Positions 16,316 through 24,312 of a stretch of DNA of 64,000 nucleotides are shown here, one piece after another. The notes beneath the pieces were generated by a model, which did no database searches, was not told the origin of the DNA, and worked only from the letters and a program-made list of their open reading frames with translations. The stretch spans positions 1 through 64,000 of the forward strand of contig NZ_JAOQJI010000018.1 in NCBI RefSeq assembly GCF_025567125.1, written 5' to 3'. Position 1 is the stretch's first letter; every line of letters begins with the position of its first letter. Position numbers and translations under genes: made by a program. Source of the DNA: Phocaeicola fibrisolvens. Lineage in GTDB: Bacteria; Bacteroidota; Bacteroidia; Bacteroidales; Bacteroidaceae.

Positions 16316-18556
16316 TTAATATCCCGGATTTTGTGTCATTGACGGGTTAACAATTATTTCTTGTTGCGGTATTGGTAATAGCAGTCTGTATTCTTCAATT
16401 CCATATACCTCTTTTGCAAAATTGTTTCTTTTCATGAATGCGAAGTTTGTGTTGGTATAAAGCATCAACTGTAGTCTTGCATCTTTTATCTTCTCCAAAG
16501 TATTTTCACCTGTTACGCTAATATGTTTAGCTGTGATTACTTTTTGCAACTGTGATTCGGCTTCCAATGTCCTACCATTTTTATAAAGGCTTTCAGCATA
16601 AGACAAAACTACATCAGTATAAGTCATTATGGGAACTAATGGAGGGGTGCCAATCGAAATATTTCCACGTGATTGAGGTTCATTATGAGCTGCAAATATG
16701 GTTTCTTTGCTGCTTCCATTATTAAATAAATTCGTAATGGTTTCCTTGTTGTTATAATTGGAAGCATCCAGCTCATAGAAGCCATTGCTGATAACTTCTC
16801 CCAAGAGCTTTTCTGCTTGGTTGTATTCACCTTGATACATACAAATATTAGCAAGCAATATTCTTGCTACATCTTTTGACAAGAAGAAAAAATCATTGGC
16901 ATCATTACTAAGCGATTCATTCTTTTTCTCTTCAAGATTATCTATGGCTTTTTCCAAATTGGCTTTTAAGTCCGAGAATATATCATGTATTGGAGTTCTG
17001 CTGATATTATATGCGTTATTTATATCAAGCACGTAATTTATATAAGGAACGTCTTTCCAAGCCACTGCCATATAGTAATAATGCATTGCGCTGAATACAT
17101 TAAGATAGTCTTGATAAACACCGAGCTGTTCAGCTTCCTTTTCTTTAAATAGCATAATCATCCTATTGGCACTATAAAAATTACTCCAAATGTTTTTTAC
17201 ATTATCACAACTGGGGTAAACGTATTGACTTACCAAATCCGCTTCTTTATTATAGTGGTAGTATTGCTCAATAAGATTAAAATCAGAAAGTCCGCGAGCA
17301 ATGGGTAATGCAAAGCCTGCGACAACCTGCTCTCCTGTCCGTCCTAATTTCGGTATTGAAGTGTTTCCATTTCCTTCTTGGATTACTTTTACTTCACCTA
17401 CCACATTGCCAAGACAATCATATATGGTTACAGAAGTCGATTTATCCGCTCTTGAATTTAGTCGGGAAACTTTAATTGTCAACTTGTTTTCGTTAATGCT
17501 TTTTTCTATAGAAATACCATCATTTTCTATGTGTTCATAGATTTCATTGAAAACGTTATCTTCTGTAATGTTGTCTATTGGTCCGTCATCGTCTTTATCA
17601 ACTAACGGCGTTAGATATACCGGAATGGGGGAAGATATGTTGATTGTATAGGTTCCTCCTTCATTGGGTACGTTAAGTTCCGATGTCTCCAATTTGACTT
17701 CTTGTCCATCTTGCAATGTTTCATTTCCTGCAAGTCCGTCATCATCCCAATCTATGAAGTGTCCTAATTCTTTTACTTCAATTTTTAATCCAAGGTCGTC
17801 ATAGCGGTCTATGATATTTTCTCTTACAGAAGAAAGTTGATTGCTCAATGACTTTTTGTCTTCACTGATTTGTTGTAATGTGCTGCTTCCAAACTTTCCA
17901 TTTTCGCCAAATTCCCTGCATAATTTTGCCAAATATTCTGTCAGGGCAGCTTCGCTTCTATCTACAAGTAGCAGAGAAGATATGGCAATCAAAGCAGCAG
18001 ACTCATCTGTTCCTCCAGCAATGGAAAATGTGGACGCATCTTTTTCTGCATATTTTTGAAGTCCGAAAGCGGTAAACAATTCTTTTTGTGCTTGCTTATT
18101 GGCTTCTCCGAATTTTACCCCTTCCGCAATGAGTTTCTGTATTCTTTGATACTTCAAATGTGTAAGCAGGTTTACGTTTACTGTAGTTTCATCAGATAAA
18201 TCTACCAAGGCACGAAGATTTAATGTGCCTGATGATAACTCACCTTCTACCTCGTTAAAGAAATAACCATTAGCCGTTAATTCCGCATAGGGTGCTTCAA
18301 ACAACTTGGAGCCAAAAGAAAAATTGCCTAAATCGTCTTGAATGGTAGCTGAATACAAGCTTCCAAGTACTTGTAAATTTCCGTCCATCGGTTGAATGGT
18401 AATAGTAGAACCGCTGACAAATGGACCTTTTTCTACTTTGCCTAATACATTATACGTCTTAGGCTCGAAATCATTTCCCATGCCGCTGTCATCGCTACAA
18501 GATGAGAGTGAAAATGCGATTGCGGCAAATAAATGGATGCATTGCTTAATGTTCAT
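16316..18556 (-). CDS. Chimeric SusD/RagB-like lipoprotein with unusual N-terminal modules
   Basis: A 746-residue lipoprotein (signal ending LSSCSDD, Cys20). The C-terminal half, from about residue 395, is SusD-like. The helical pair FSAMHYYYMAVAWKDVPY matches the conserved SusD TPR segment, and the end PIPQQEIIVNPSMTQNPGY is the standard SusD tail. The first half is not SusD. Residues about 33-110 look like a small beta-domain (YNVLGKVEKGPFVSGSTI), then a helical stretch follows, then an acidic DWDDDG / DKDDDG pair suggestive of calcium binding, around a BACON-like segment (TSELNVPNEGGTYTINISSP). No SusC partner is adjacent. A surface glycan-binding role is inferred only. It is preceded by a long structured leader. 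Confidence 0.75.
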   Translation of the reverse strand: MNIKQCIHLFAAIAFSLSSCSDDSGMGNDFEPKTYNVLGKVEKGPFVSGSTITIQPMDGNLQVLGSLYSATIQDDLGNFSFGSKLFEAPYAELTANGYFFNEVEGELSSGTLNLRALVDLSDETTVNVNLLTHLKYQRIQKLIAEGVKFGEANKQAQKELFTAFGLQKYAEKDASTFSIAGGTDESAALIAISSLLLVDRSEAALTEYLAKLCREFGENGKFGSSTLQQISEDKKSLSNQLSSVRENIIDRYDDLGLKIEVKELGHFIDWDDDGLAGNETLQDGQEVKLETSELNVPNEGGTYTINISSPIPVYLTPLVDKDDDGPIDNITEDNVFNEIYEHIENDGISIEKSINENKLTIKVSRLNSRADKSTSVTIYDCLGNVVGEVKVIQEGNGNTSIPKLGRTGEQVVAGFALPIARGLSDFNLIEQYYHYNKEADLVSQYVYPSCDNVKNIWSNFYSANRMIMLFKEKEAEQLGVYQDYLNVFSAMHYYYMAVAWKDVPYINYVLDINNAYNISRTPIHDIFSDLKANLEKAIDNLEEKKNESLSNDANDFFFLSKDVARILLANICMYQGEYNQAEKLLGEVISNGFYELDASNYNNKETITNLFNNGSSKETIFAAHNEPQSRGNISIGTPPLVPIMTYTDVVLSYAESLYKNGRTLEAESQLQKVITAKHISVTGENTLEKIKDARLQLMLYTNTNFAFMKRNNFAKEVYGIEEYRLLLPIPQQEIIVNPSMTQNPGY

Positions 18557-18590
18557 ATGAACTATGTTTATTGGTTAATTGTCATTCCTA

Positions 18591-18766
18591 ACGCACGAAG
18601 CGTGAACCACAAATCGTTCACCTGTGTCGGAGGTCCTAGGAAAACCCATACAAACAGATATAACAATAGCAGCCCACGCTATAGCGTGAGAACCACTATG
18701 CCATCATCGTTTGTATGTCTTAAGAAATTTCCTAGGTTTCCGACACCACGACTAGCATAACGCTTC
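18591..18766 (-). repeat. Nested inverted-repeat element (candidate structured leader RNA) upstream of the chimeric SusD-like gene
   Basis: Complementary arms nest in order: GAAGCGT 18597-18603 with ACGCTTC 18760-18766; GTGTCGGA 18624-18631 with TCCGACAC 18739-18746; CCTAGGAAA 18635-18643 with TTTCCTAGG 18728-18736; CATACAAAC 18647-18655 with GTTTGTATG 18709-18717. At the centre is a perfect 14-bp palindrome CACGCTATAGCGTG (18675-18688). A small local hairpin (CACG-AAG-CGTG, 18594-18604) competes with the outermost arm. The stem is about 34 paired bases over 170 bp with internal loops. It ends 35 bases before the lipoprotein start, so on the minus strand it would be a 5' leader. It could also be a DNA element (inversion site or MITE). 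I do not recognise it as a named RNA class. Confidence 0.6.
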
Positions 18767-18865
18767 TTCTAATTCTAACATGTCTTGGAAAGAGTTTCCT
18801 CAATCCATTGGCAAAGATACACAATTTAATTGATAATCGGGAATATAGAGTCGCAAACTATCAAG

Positions 18866-20040
18866 TTACATCTTAATTCCTCTACTTTTCTTTTCTTCCT
18901 GTTGCGGCACTCTTGTTCCATATCTAAGCCTGTGCCATTGTTCCCTGAACCAGTCGGCAATCGGCTTTCTGTTTATTGTCAGGTTCAGTCTGCTTTCATC
19001 GTCAGGGTCATTTTCTACCCTTAAAATATCATCTTTTATATCAAAGTTCCGCCTATGCTGATCCGAATAGATTTTACCACTACATTTTAAGGCTTCTTTC
19101 TTGACCAAAAGACTTTCGGTCATTTCTTTAGAGAATCCCAGCATGGCACAGAACTTTTCCATGCGTAGCATTTCCCTGAACATCGGGAACCACCTGAAAG
19201 CCTTGTCTATGATTCTGGCAAGTCGTGACAGTTCCTTTTCCTTCATGTCAAGTTCCTGTCTGTGCATTTCCTTGAGATTATGGATTTGCGTATCATGCTG
19301 TTTCTGCATCTGCTATATCTGGCTCTGTAATTTTTCAATTTTGGTGTTCCGTTTTGAAACTTCGTCTTGCAGTTTTTCGTTGGCATGTTCCAGTTCTTTC
19401 AGTTTCCCGCTTCCGAAAAGAGAAACAACTCCGCTTGTTATGGCTGTCGCTGCCGTGGTGGCTGTCTTCTTTAGCTTGTCAGTGCGTATTTCTGATTTCA
19501 CCTGTTTCAGTTCCTGCTCGGCAAGATTTATCTGTTCTTCTTTGTGCCGTTTGGCAGCATCCATGCGTTGCAGTTCGGCTTTCTGCTTCTCAATGATAAA
19601 ATCGTTCCGTTCCAGATGCTCCTTACCCGTGACAGCCTTTGACTGACCACGTTCCATCAGTAGGATGTCGGATGCAAGGGTCTGCATCTGCATCATGTCA
19701 TCGTCATTGAGCTTTCGGCTCTTTCCGGTTTCGTGGTTCATCCAGTCGAAAACGATATGGGCATGATAGTTCGGCTTGAGCCATCTGTCCCCGACCTGAA
19801 AACTTTCTGTCATAATATGTCCGCAAATCCGGACTGCCGAAGTCTGGATTTATCCACAGCTCGTTATCGGCGGAACGTTCAGGAACCACATAGATTTTGG
19901 ACTCTCCGATGTGGCGTATGTACTCGGTAGCCCTCCTGTTGTGAGCCTAGTTCGATGCGATGATGCAGGACTTGATTTTTCAAAGAAGATTCCATACATT
20001 TGCAGAAATGGGCAGCGTGAAACCTGTTTTGTGGTAATGT
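18866..20040 (-). pseudogene. Decayed mobilisation relaxase (MobV/Pre-like)
   Basis: Pieces in three minus-strand frames join into one protein. One frame gives MESSLKNQVLHHRIELGS (about 20000-19935). A second gives EYIRHIGESKIYVVPERSAD and NPDFGSPDLR (about 19930-19840). A third starts at ADIMTESFQVGDRWLKPNYH (about 19822) and contains the NYHAHIVFDW histidine motif expected for Mob/Pre relaxases, followed by a long coiled coil. An in-frame TAG (19310-19312) cuts this third part, and the same frame then continues MQKQHDTQIHNLKEMHRQE to 18866. At least two frameshifts and one nonsense codon mean it is inactive. The beginning is missing or unrecognisable next to the DUF3791 gene. It marks a former mobilisable element. 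Confidence 0.7.
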
Positions 20041-20055
20041 TTCAAAAAGTAGTTT

Positions 20056-20505
20056 ATGGATATATCTGATACTCATACTGAAGGTCTTGGCCAGTCTATG
20101 CTTCCGTTTGTCATGCGTGATTTGGTAGATATGGTAATGAAGAAAAAATCATTGCCATTTGAAGATGCCTTGTATTACATATATACAAGTAGTTTGTATA
20201 AATCTTTGCTCGATGAGCGTACAAAATTATGGTATTCAGGTACCTTGCTGTTATATGAAATGCTGGAAAAGGAGAAGGCCAAGCGGAAGAAAATGCAGAA
20301 CAATGATACCCGAATCTTACTTTTCAAACTGTTTTGTTTGGAGAATTATAGAAAAGTGCAGCATTTAAGTGGAGAAGAAACTTTGTTACGTTTTTCCAAT
20401 TATCAGGTTTTCGAGTTTCTGACTGACAATTTCGAGATGCTTCATACTCAAGACGTTGATTATATTATAGATACTATAACTACTTATATCAATAAAAAGA
20501 AATGA
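20056..20505 (+). CDS. DUF3791-type protein, fused two-part putative antitoxin
   Basis: 149 residues in two parts. The C-terminal half (about 83-149: LFCLENYRKVQHLSGEETLL, then EFLTDNFEMLHTQDVDYIID) has the look of DUF3791. The N-terminal half (about 1-70: MRDLVDMVMKKKSLPFEDAL, then DERTKLWYSG) resembles the small separate proteins that often accompany DUF3791 genes. A charged linker (KEKAKRKKMQNND) joins them, so this looks like a fusion of two small genes. Its stop overlaps the next start (ATGA at 20502-20505), indicating translational coupling. By position and size it is the likely antitoxin of the DUF3990 partner; this is inference. Confidence 0.7.
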   Translation: MDISDTHTEGLGQSMLPFVMRDLVDMVMKKKSLPFEDALYYIYTSSLYKSLLDERTKLWYSGTLLLYEMLEKEKAKRKKMQNNDTRILLFKLFCLENYRKVQHLSGEETLLRFSNYQVFEFLTDNFEMLHTQDVDYIIDTITTYINKKK

Positions 20506-20981
20506 AACTATATCACAGTTCTACGGTTATTGTAAAGCACCCGAGTGTGCAGAAGGGACGTAAAGCTACGGATTTTGGGAAAGGATTCTATACGACGACC
20601 AATTTGGAACAGGCTCAAAAGTGGGCTCTATTGAAAAAGAATAGAGAACAGAGTGAGAAAGCTGTAGTTTCTGTATATGAAGTGCCTGACAATATTTTTG
20701 ATAGAGAATTTTCTGTTCTCCGGTTTACAGGAGCCACGAAAGAATGGCTGGAATTTGTGGTCAATAACCGACGAGGGAAAGACGTGGAAAAATATGACCT
20801 GGTGATGGGCCCTGTAGCTAATGATCAGTTATATGCTACAATCCGGCTCTATGAACAAGGGGTGATTACAGCCGATGCTGCTATTGAGATGCTGAAAACC
20901 CATAAATTGTTCAACCAACTTTCTTTTCATACGGAGCGTGTCGCTTCATTGTTACAATTTGTGGAATCAATGGAAGCGTAA
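20502..20981 (+). CDS. DUF3990 protein, putative ADP-ribosyltransferase-like toxin
   Basis: 159 residues. The N-terminus MKLYHSSTVIV and GRKATDFGKGFYTTTN is the DUF3990 signature. The spacing of a His in LYHSS and a Tyr in GFYTTT recalls the H-Y part of the ART (ADP-ribosyltransferase) fold. Next come KWALLKK and VSVYEVP strands, then WLEFVVNNRR and YDLVMGPVANDQLYATI; the acidic or polar third catalytic residue is probably in this last part. Enzyme activity is inferred from fold resemblance as I remember it and is not shown. Its ATG lies inside the stop of the DUF3791 gene, typical of toxin-antitoxin pairs. It sits next to a dead relaxase in an accessory segment. Confidence 0.7.
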   Translation: MKLYHSSTVIVKHPSVQKGRKATDFGKGFYTTTNLEQAQKWALLKKNREQSEKAVVSVYEVPDNIFDREFSVLRFTGATKEWLEFVVNNRRGKDVEKYDLVMGPVANDQLYATIRLYEQGVITADAAIEMLKTHKLFNQLSFHTERVASLLQFVESMEA

Positions 20982-21151
20982 CCTCTTGAAGTCTCTATTT
21001 TAGTTTGTAATCGTTGGATGAGGGGAAAACTTATCGGTTGTATTCTTTGGCTGTCTTTCATATAGGTACTTTGTATGTTTTTCACTTACAAATTTACGGT
21101 AATTCAATGAAGTGGCAAATTTCCCATACAAATACCTGTGAAGACATTTTT

Positions 21152-22506
21152 TTATACGTCTTCTTCATAAATCCTTTTCAGTGCCTCCGTCACTTGGGTT
21201 GTGGAAATCAGGCTGGTATTGAACGTGGCATGATAATTCCGTGAGTCACCCCATTGCCGGCCGGTGTAATGGAAATAGTGTTCTTTCCGGGACTTGTCCA
21301 CTTGGGTAATCTTGCCTGGTGCCTGTGCGGCGGAAATGCCATATTCAGAAATGACGCGTTCCGTCTTGGACTTCATGTCGCCGAACAAGAAAATATGGAG
21401 GGTGTGCGGGCGGTCTTTCAGGATATAGTCGGCGCATCGTCCGACGATGACACACGGTTTCTCTGCTGCCAGACGGCGGATGACCCGGCTTTGTGCCACG
21501 AACAAGGCGTCGTCGTACGACAGACTCTTGTCCAGCGGAGCCTCATAGTCCTGCATGATCATCTGGTAGAGCAGGGCACTGGGCATCTTCTGTTCGTTCT
21601 GTGAAATGAATTCTTCACTGAAACCACTTTCCTTGGCTACGAGGGTAATCAGTTCCTTGTCGTAGAAGGTGATGCCTAGCTCTTTGGCCAGTGCTTTACC
21701 GATTTGATGACCGCCGCTGCCGTATTCGCGGGAAATGGTAATGACCGGCGGATAGTGTGCTGGTGCGGNNNNNNNNNNNNNNNNNNNNNNNNNNNNNNNN
21801 NNNNNNNNNNNNNNNNNNNNNNNNNNNNNNNNNNNNNNNNNNNNNNNNNNNNNNNNNNNNNNNNNNNNNNNNNNNNNNNNNNNNNNNNNNNNNNNNNNNN
21901 NNNNNNNNNNNNNNNNNNNNNNNNNNNNNNNNNNNNNNNNNNNNNNNNNNNNNNNNNNNNNNNNNNNNNNNNNNNNNNNNNNNNNNNNNNNNNNNNNNNN
22001 NNNNNNNNNNNNNNNNNGTTTTTCTTGAAGCGTAGGGTGGCAAATTGTATGGTATATTCGGCGCTGATCATCGTCACATCGGCTATGACTTCCAGGCAGA
22101 TTCCGAGAGCCAGTACCACGCAACCGATAACCAGCGAGATGATTTTCATATAATAGGCTTCCGGGGAGAATCCGGCAGTCATCCACATGCCGAGGTCGGT
22201 AAAGACAGACAATACGAAGGCCACCGGAAACTGCATGAGGAGTTCCATTTTCCGCTCCATGATGCCTCTTCTGCCCAGCAACAGCAGTTGCATGCCTATC
22301 AGTACGAGGGTGAACAGGAAAAAGTACGTACCCAGGCTGACGGGGGTGTGAAGACTGGCTACGTAGGGCACACTCGTGATAGGGGAGGTACCCAGATTTG
22401 AACGGGTGATGAGGCTGATACCACATGCGATGATAAAGAGTGAGATACCGAATACCAGGTATCGCCGAAAGAGTTCGGCTTTGTGCTTTTTACGACTTTC
22501 TTCCAT
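21152..22506 (-). CDS. YczE/YitT-like membrane protein fused to a cytidylate-kinase-like domain (interrupted by the N gap)
   Basis: The ATG at 22506 (MEESRKKHKAELFRRYLVFG) starts a membrane part with about five hydrophobic segments of the YczE/YyaS/YitT type (ISLITRSNLGTSPITSVPYV). After 249 Ns the second part is a P-loop kinase of the cytidylate-kinase-like family (ITISREYGSGGHQIGKALAK, FYDKELITLVAKESG, VIVGRCADYIL) that ends at 21152. I infer a single fused gene because there is no room for a normal start or stop except inside the gap, and I recall such fusions from Bacteroidales. The frames on the two sides do not match with exactly 249 bases between them. A true gap length of 1 modulo 3 would join them. 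Two adjacent genes remain possible. Confidence 0.65.
21769..22017. other. Assembly gap or masked run of 249 N
   Basis: Unknown bases. It lies inside the membrane protein/kinase gene, so the residues joining its two domains cannot be seen. The run is not in phase with the flanking reading frames. Confidence 0.99.
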
Positions 22507-22547
22507 TAAATGTGACTGTTTTATTTGACGCCGCAAAGATGTTTCAT

Positions 22548-22555
22548 TATTTTTG
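22548..22555 (+). promoter_or_regulatory. Putative -7 box TATTTTTG for the AraC-type regulator, in the divergent promoter region
   Basis: TATTTTTG fits TAnnTTTG, 29 bases before the ATG at 22585. A weak oppositely oriented box (CATCTTTG on the minus strand, around 22535-22542) for the membrane/kinase gene lies directly beside it. Expression of the two divergent genes could therefore be linked. Confidence 0.45.
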
Positions 22556-22584
22556 TTCCTAAATTACATATCAAGACATAAATC

Positions 22585-23391
22585 ATGCAATTTACGCCAG
22601 ACGACTTAGTGACCGAGGAGCGGATTTCTTCAATTGATGCCATGTCGGTCGAGGAAGTGTTCACCAAGGTGACCGGGAGGGAAGAAGTGAACCTGCACCC
22701 TCATTGCCACGACCGCCATCAGATAATTTATATCCTTTCGGGGACACTTCATGTGGAAGTGGGAGGGGGCAGCTATTTTGTGACCGACCGTCACCTGGTG
22801 TGGATACCCGGAGGAACCTTGCACCGTCTTTCCAGTAACAACCGGCAGATAACCCTGCTGACCAGTTATGTTTGTCTGGAGCATTCCCATGAAGAAGAAT
22901 TTGCCATTGACCGTACCGATGAACTGATAGCCCGCAACCTGAAGTTCATCAGTACTTTTCACAGCTTGTCCAAGTGGGCTGAACCGGAAATCTTTTCGTT
23001 TGCCAGAAGCTTTTTTCAGGTGCTGCCCCGTATCTGTCAGAAAGCCACGTTTCCCACCCAGCCGTTTATTCTGGCAAAGGATAGTCGTCTGTTGCCCGTA
23101 TTGGAATATATGAAGACAAATCTGCATCAGGACCTGACCCTTGAGCAGGTGGCTTCCCATTTTGGATTCTCGGTACGCAGTCTGACCCGGTTGTTCACCA
23201 GTTCGGGCATCCGTTTCGTACACTATCTCAACTACCAGCGTGTGGTGCGTGCCATCGAGATTCTGACCGATAACGTCCTGAACATCGAGCAGACGGCTTA
23301 CAAAGTGGGATTTAACTCGCCTAACAGCTTCAGCAGGGTGTTCAAGCAGATTACCGGAGAGGCACCTTCGGCTTATTTGCGCAGGCAATAG
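22585..23391 (+). CDS. AraC-family transcriptional regulator with cupin sensor domain
   Basis: 268 residues. The N-terminal cupin (about 30-110) includes HPHCHDRHQIIYILSGTLHV and VWIPGGTLHRL, with several His that could bind a metal or ligand. The C-terminal HTH_18 domain (about 165-268) includes LTLEQVASHFGFSVRSLTRL and the second helix pair EQTAYKVGFNSPNSFSRVFK, followed by the family ending GEAPSAYLRRQ. It is divergent from the membrane/kinase gene with only about 80 bases between the starts, so that gene and itself are the best candidate targets. The downstream acetyltransferase has its own promoter. Confidence 0.92.
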   Translation: MQFTPDDLVTEERISSIDAMSVEEVFTKVTGREEVNLHPHCHDRHQIIYILSGTLHVEVGGGSYFVTDRHLVWIPGGTLHRLSSNNRQITLLTSYVCLEHSHEEEFAIDRTDELIARNLKFISTFHSLSKWAEPEIFSFARSFFQVLPRICQKATFPTQPFILAKDSRLLPVLEYMKTNLHQDLTLEQVASHFGFSVRSLTRLFTSSGIRFVHYLNYQRVVRAIEILTDNVLNIEQTAYKVGFNSPNSFSRVFKQITGEAPSAYLRRQ

Positions 23392-23416
23392 TGTCTCAGC
23401 AGTTTTTTCGTATCCT

Positions 23417-23448
23417 TTTGCAGATAAGCAAAATTCCTCCTACCTTTG
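23417..23448 (+). promoter_or_regulatory. Promoter of the sugar acetyltransferase gene
   Basis: TTTG at 23417-23420 and TACCTTTG at 23441-23448 are 20 bases apart, an excellent match to the Bacteroidetes consensus, 29 bases before the ATG. Confidence 0.7.
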
Positions 23449-23476
23449 ACTCTGGTAATTTATAAACTGAAATCCT

Positions 23477-24034
23477 ATGAAAACAGAATACGAAAAAATG
23501 CGCAGTCAGGAACTCTATTATTTTTCCGACCCTGAAATACACGCCAGTTTGATGCATGCCAAGAAAGTCTGTGCACGATTGCAGACGATGACCATTTATG
23601 ACGATGATTACCGCCAGGTGATGGAAGACCTTATTCCAGGTATCCCGAAAAACACCACTATCTGTCCCCCGTTCCATTGTGACCACGGCAACGGCATAAT
23701 CCTGGGTGAGAATGTATTCATGAACTACGACTGCATCATGCTCGACGGAGCTTATATCCGCATTGGGAAGAATACGCTGATAGGTCCTCATTGCCAGTTC
23801 TACACGCCCCAGCATCCCATGGACCATGTGGAACGCCGTGAGGAGAAGGAAACGTCTTATCCCATTACGGTGGGCGAGGACTGCTGGCTGGGTGGCAATG
23901 TGGTGGTATGTCCGGGGGTGACCATCGGCAACCGCTGTATCATTGCGGCGGGCAGTGTGGTAACCCGTGACATTCCCGACGATTCCCTGGCAGCAGGTGT
24001 GCCGGCAGTGGTGAAAAAAAGCCTGAAAAAATAA
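23477..24034 (+). CDS. Sugar O-acetyltransferase (maltose/galactoside acetyltransferase-like)
   Basis: A 185-residue left-handed beta-helix acyltransferase. The N-terminal MAC segment (EYEKMRSQELYYFSDPEI) is followed by hexapeptide repeats with the catalytic His region FYTPQHPMDHVERRE. The C-terminal coils are GGNVVVCPGVTIGNRCIIAA and GSVVTRDIPDDSLAAGVPA. Family members transfer acetyl from acetyl-CoA to the 6-OH of sugars or thiogalactosides as a detoxification step. It is a single gene with its own promoter, followed by the 21-bp repeat array. Confidence 0.92.
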   Translation: MKTEYEKMRSQELYYFSDPEIHASLMHAKKVCARLQTMTIYDDDYRQVMEDLIPGIPKNTTICPPFHCDHGNGIILGENVFMNYDCIMLDGAYIRIGKNTLIGPHCQFYTPQHPMDHVERREEKETSYPITVGEDCWLGGNVVVCPGVTIGNRCIIAAGSVVTRDIPDDSLAAGVPAVVKKSLKK

Positions 24035-24104
24035 TTTGCTTTCTACGGTACATAAATAAAAAGCTCCCCGAAGCATACTCTTTTTTGTCCTGATAAATTC
24101 TCTG

Positions 24105-24188
24105 TACCACACTGTGGCTTTTATATCCCACACTGTGAAATATGTATCCCACAGTGTGGTTTTTGTATCCCACACTGTGGGACAGAGA
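24105..24188. repeat. Four tandem 21-bp repeats with palindromic core CCACACTGTGG
   Basis: Units begin at 24105, 24126, 24147 and 24168, exactly 21 bases apart. The cores read CCACACTGTGG, CCACACTGTGA, CCACAGTGTGG (inverted centre) and CCACACTGTGG; the last sits in a perfect 15-bp palindrome TCCCACACTGTGGGA. Spacers are AT-rich (TTTTATATC, TTTTTGTATC). Two helical turns between cores would put bound protein dimers on one DNA face. The array lies about 110-200 bases upstream of the PUL 1 leading lipoprotein and 70 bases after the acetyltransferase. The repeats are too short and too regular for CRISPR, which would need unique spacers. Confidence 0.75.
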
Positions 24189-24312
24189 AAATGCAGGTAG
24201 TGAGAGACTTTTTTCATAGACGAGTTTTCCTTTTTATGGGAGAGAATTTAGTGTTTTTTAGGACAAGGTTGGGTGAAAAAACTTAACTTTGTGCGAAACA
24301 AACCTTTAGACT

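Noticed and set aside
15162..21150. Direct repeat of the tRNA-Leu 3' end as attR
   Set aside because: No second copy of the tRNA end was seen by eye; I therefore report integration at this tRNA only as a possibility.
24105..24188. CRISPR array
   Set aside because: Units are 21 bases including the spacer, the spacers are similar to one another, and there are no cas genes.
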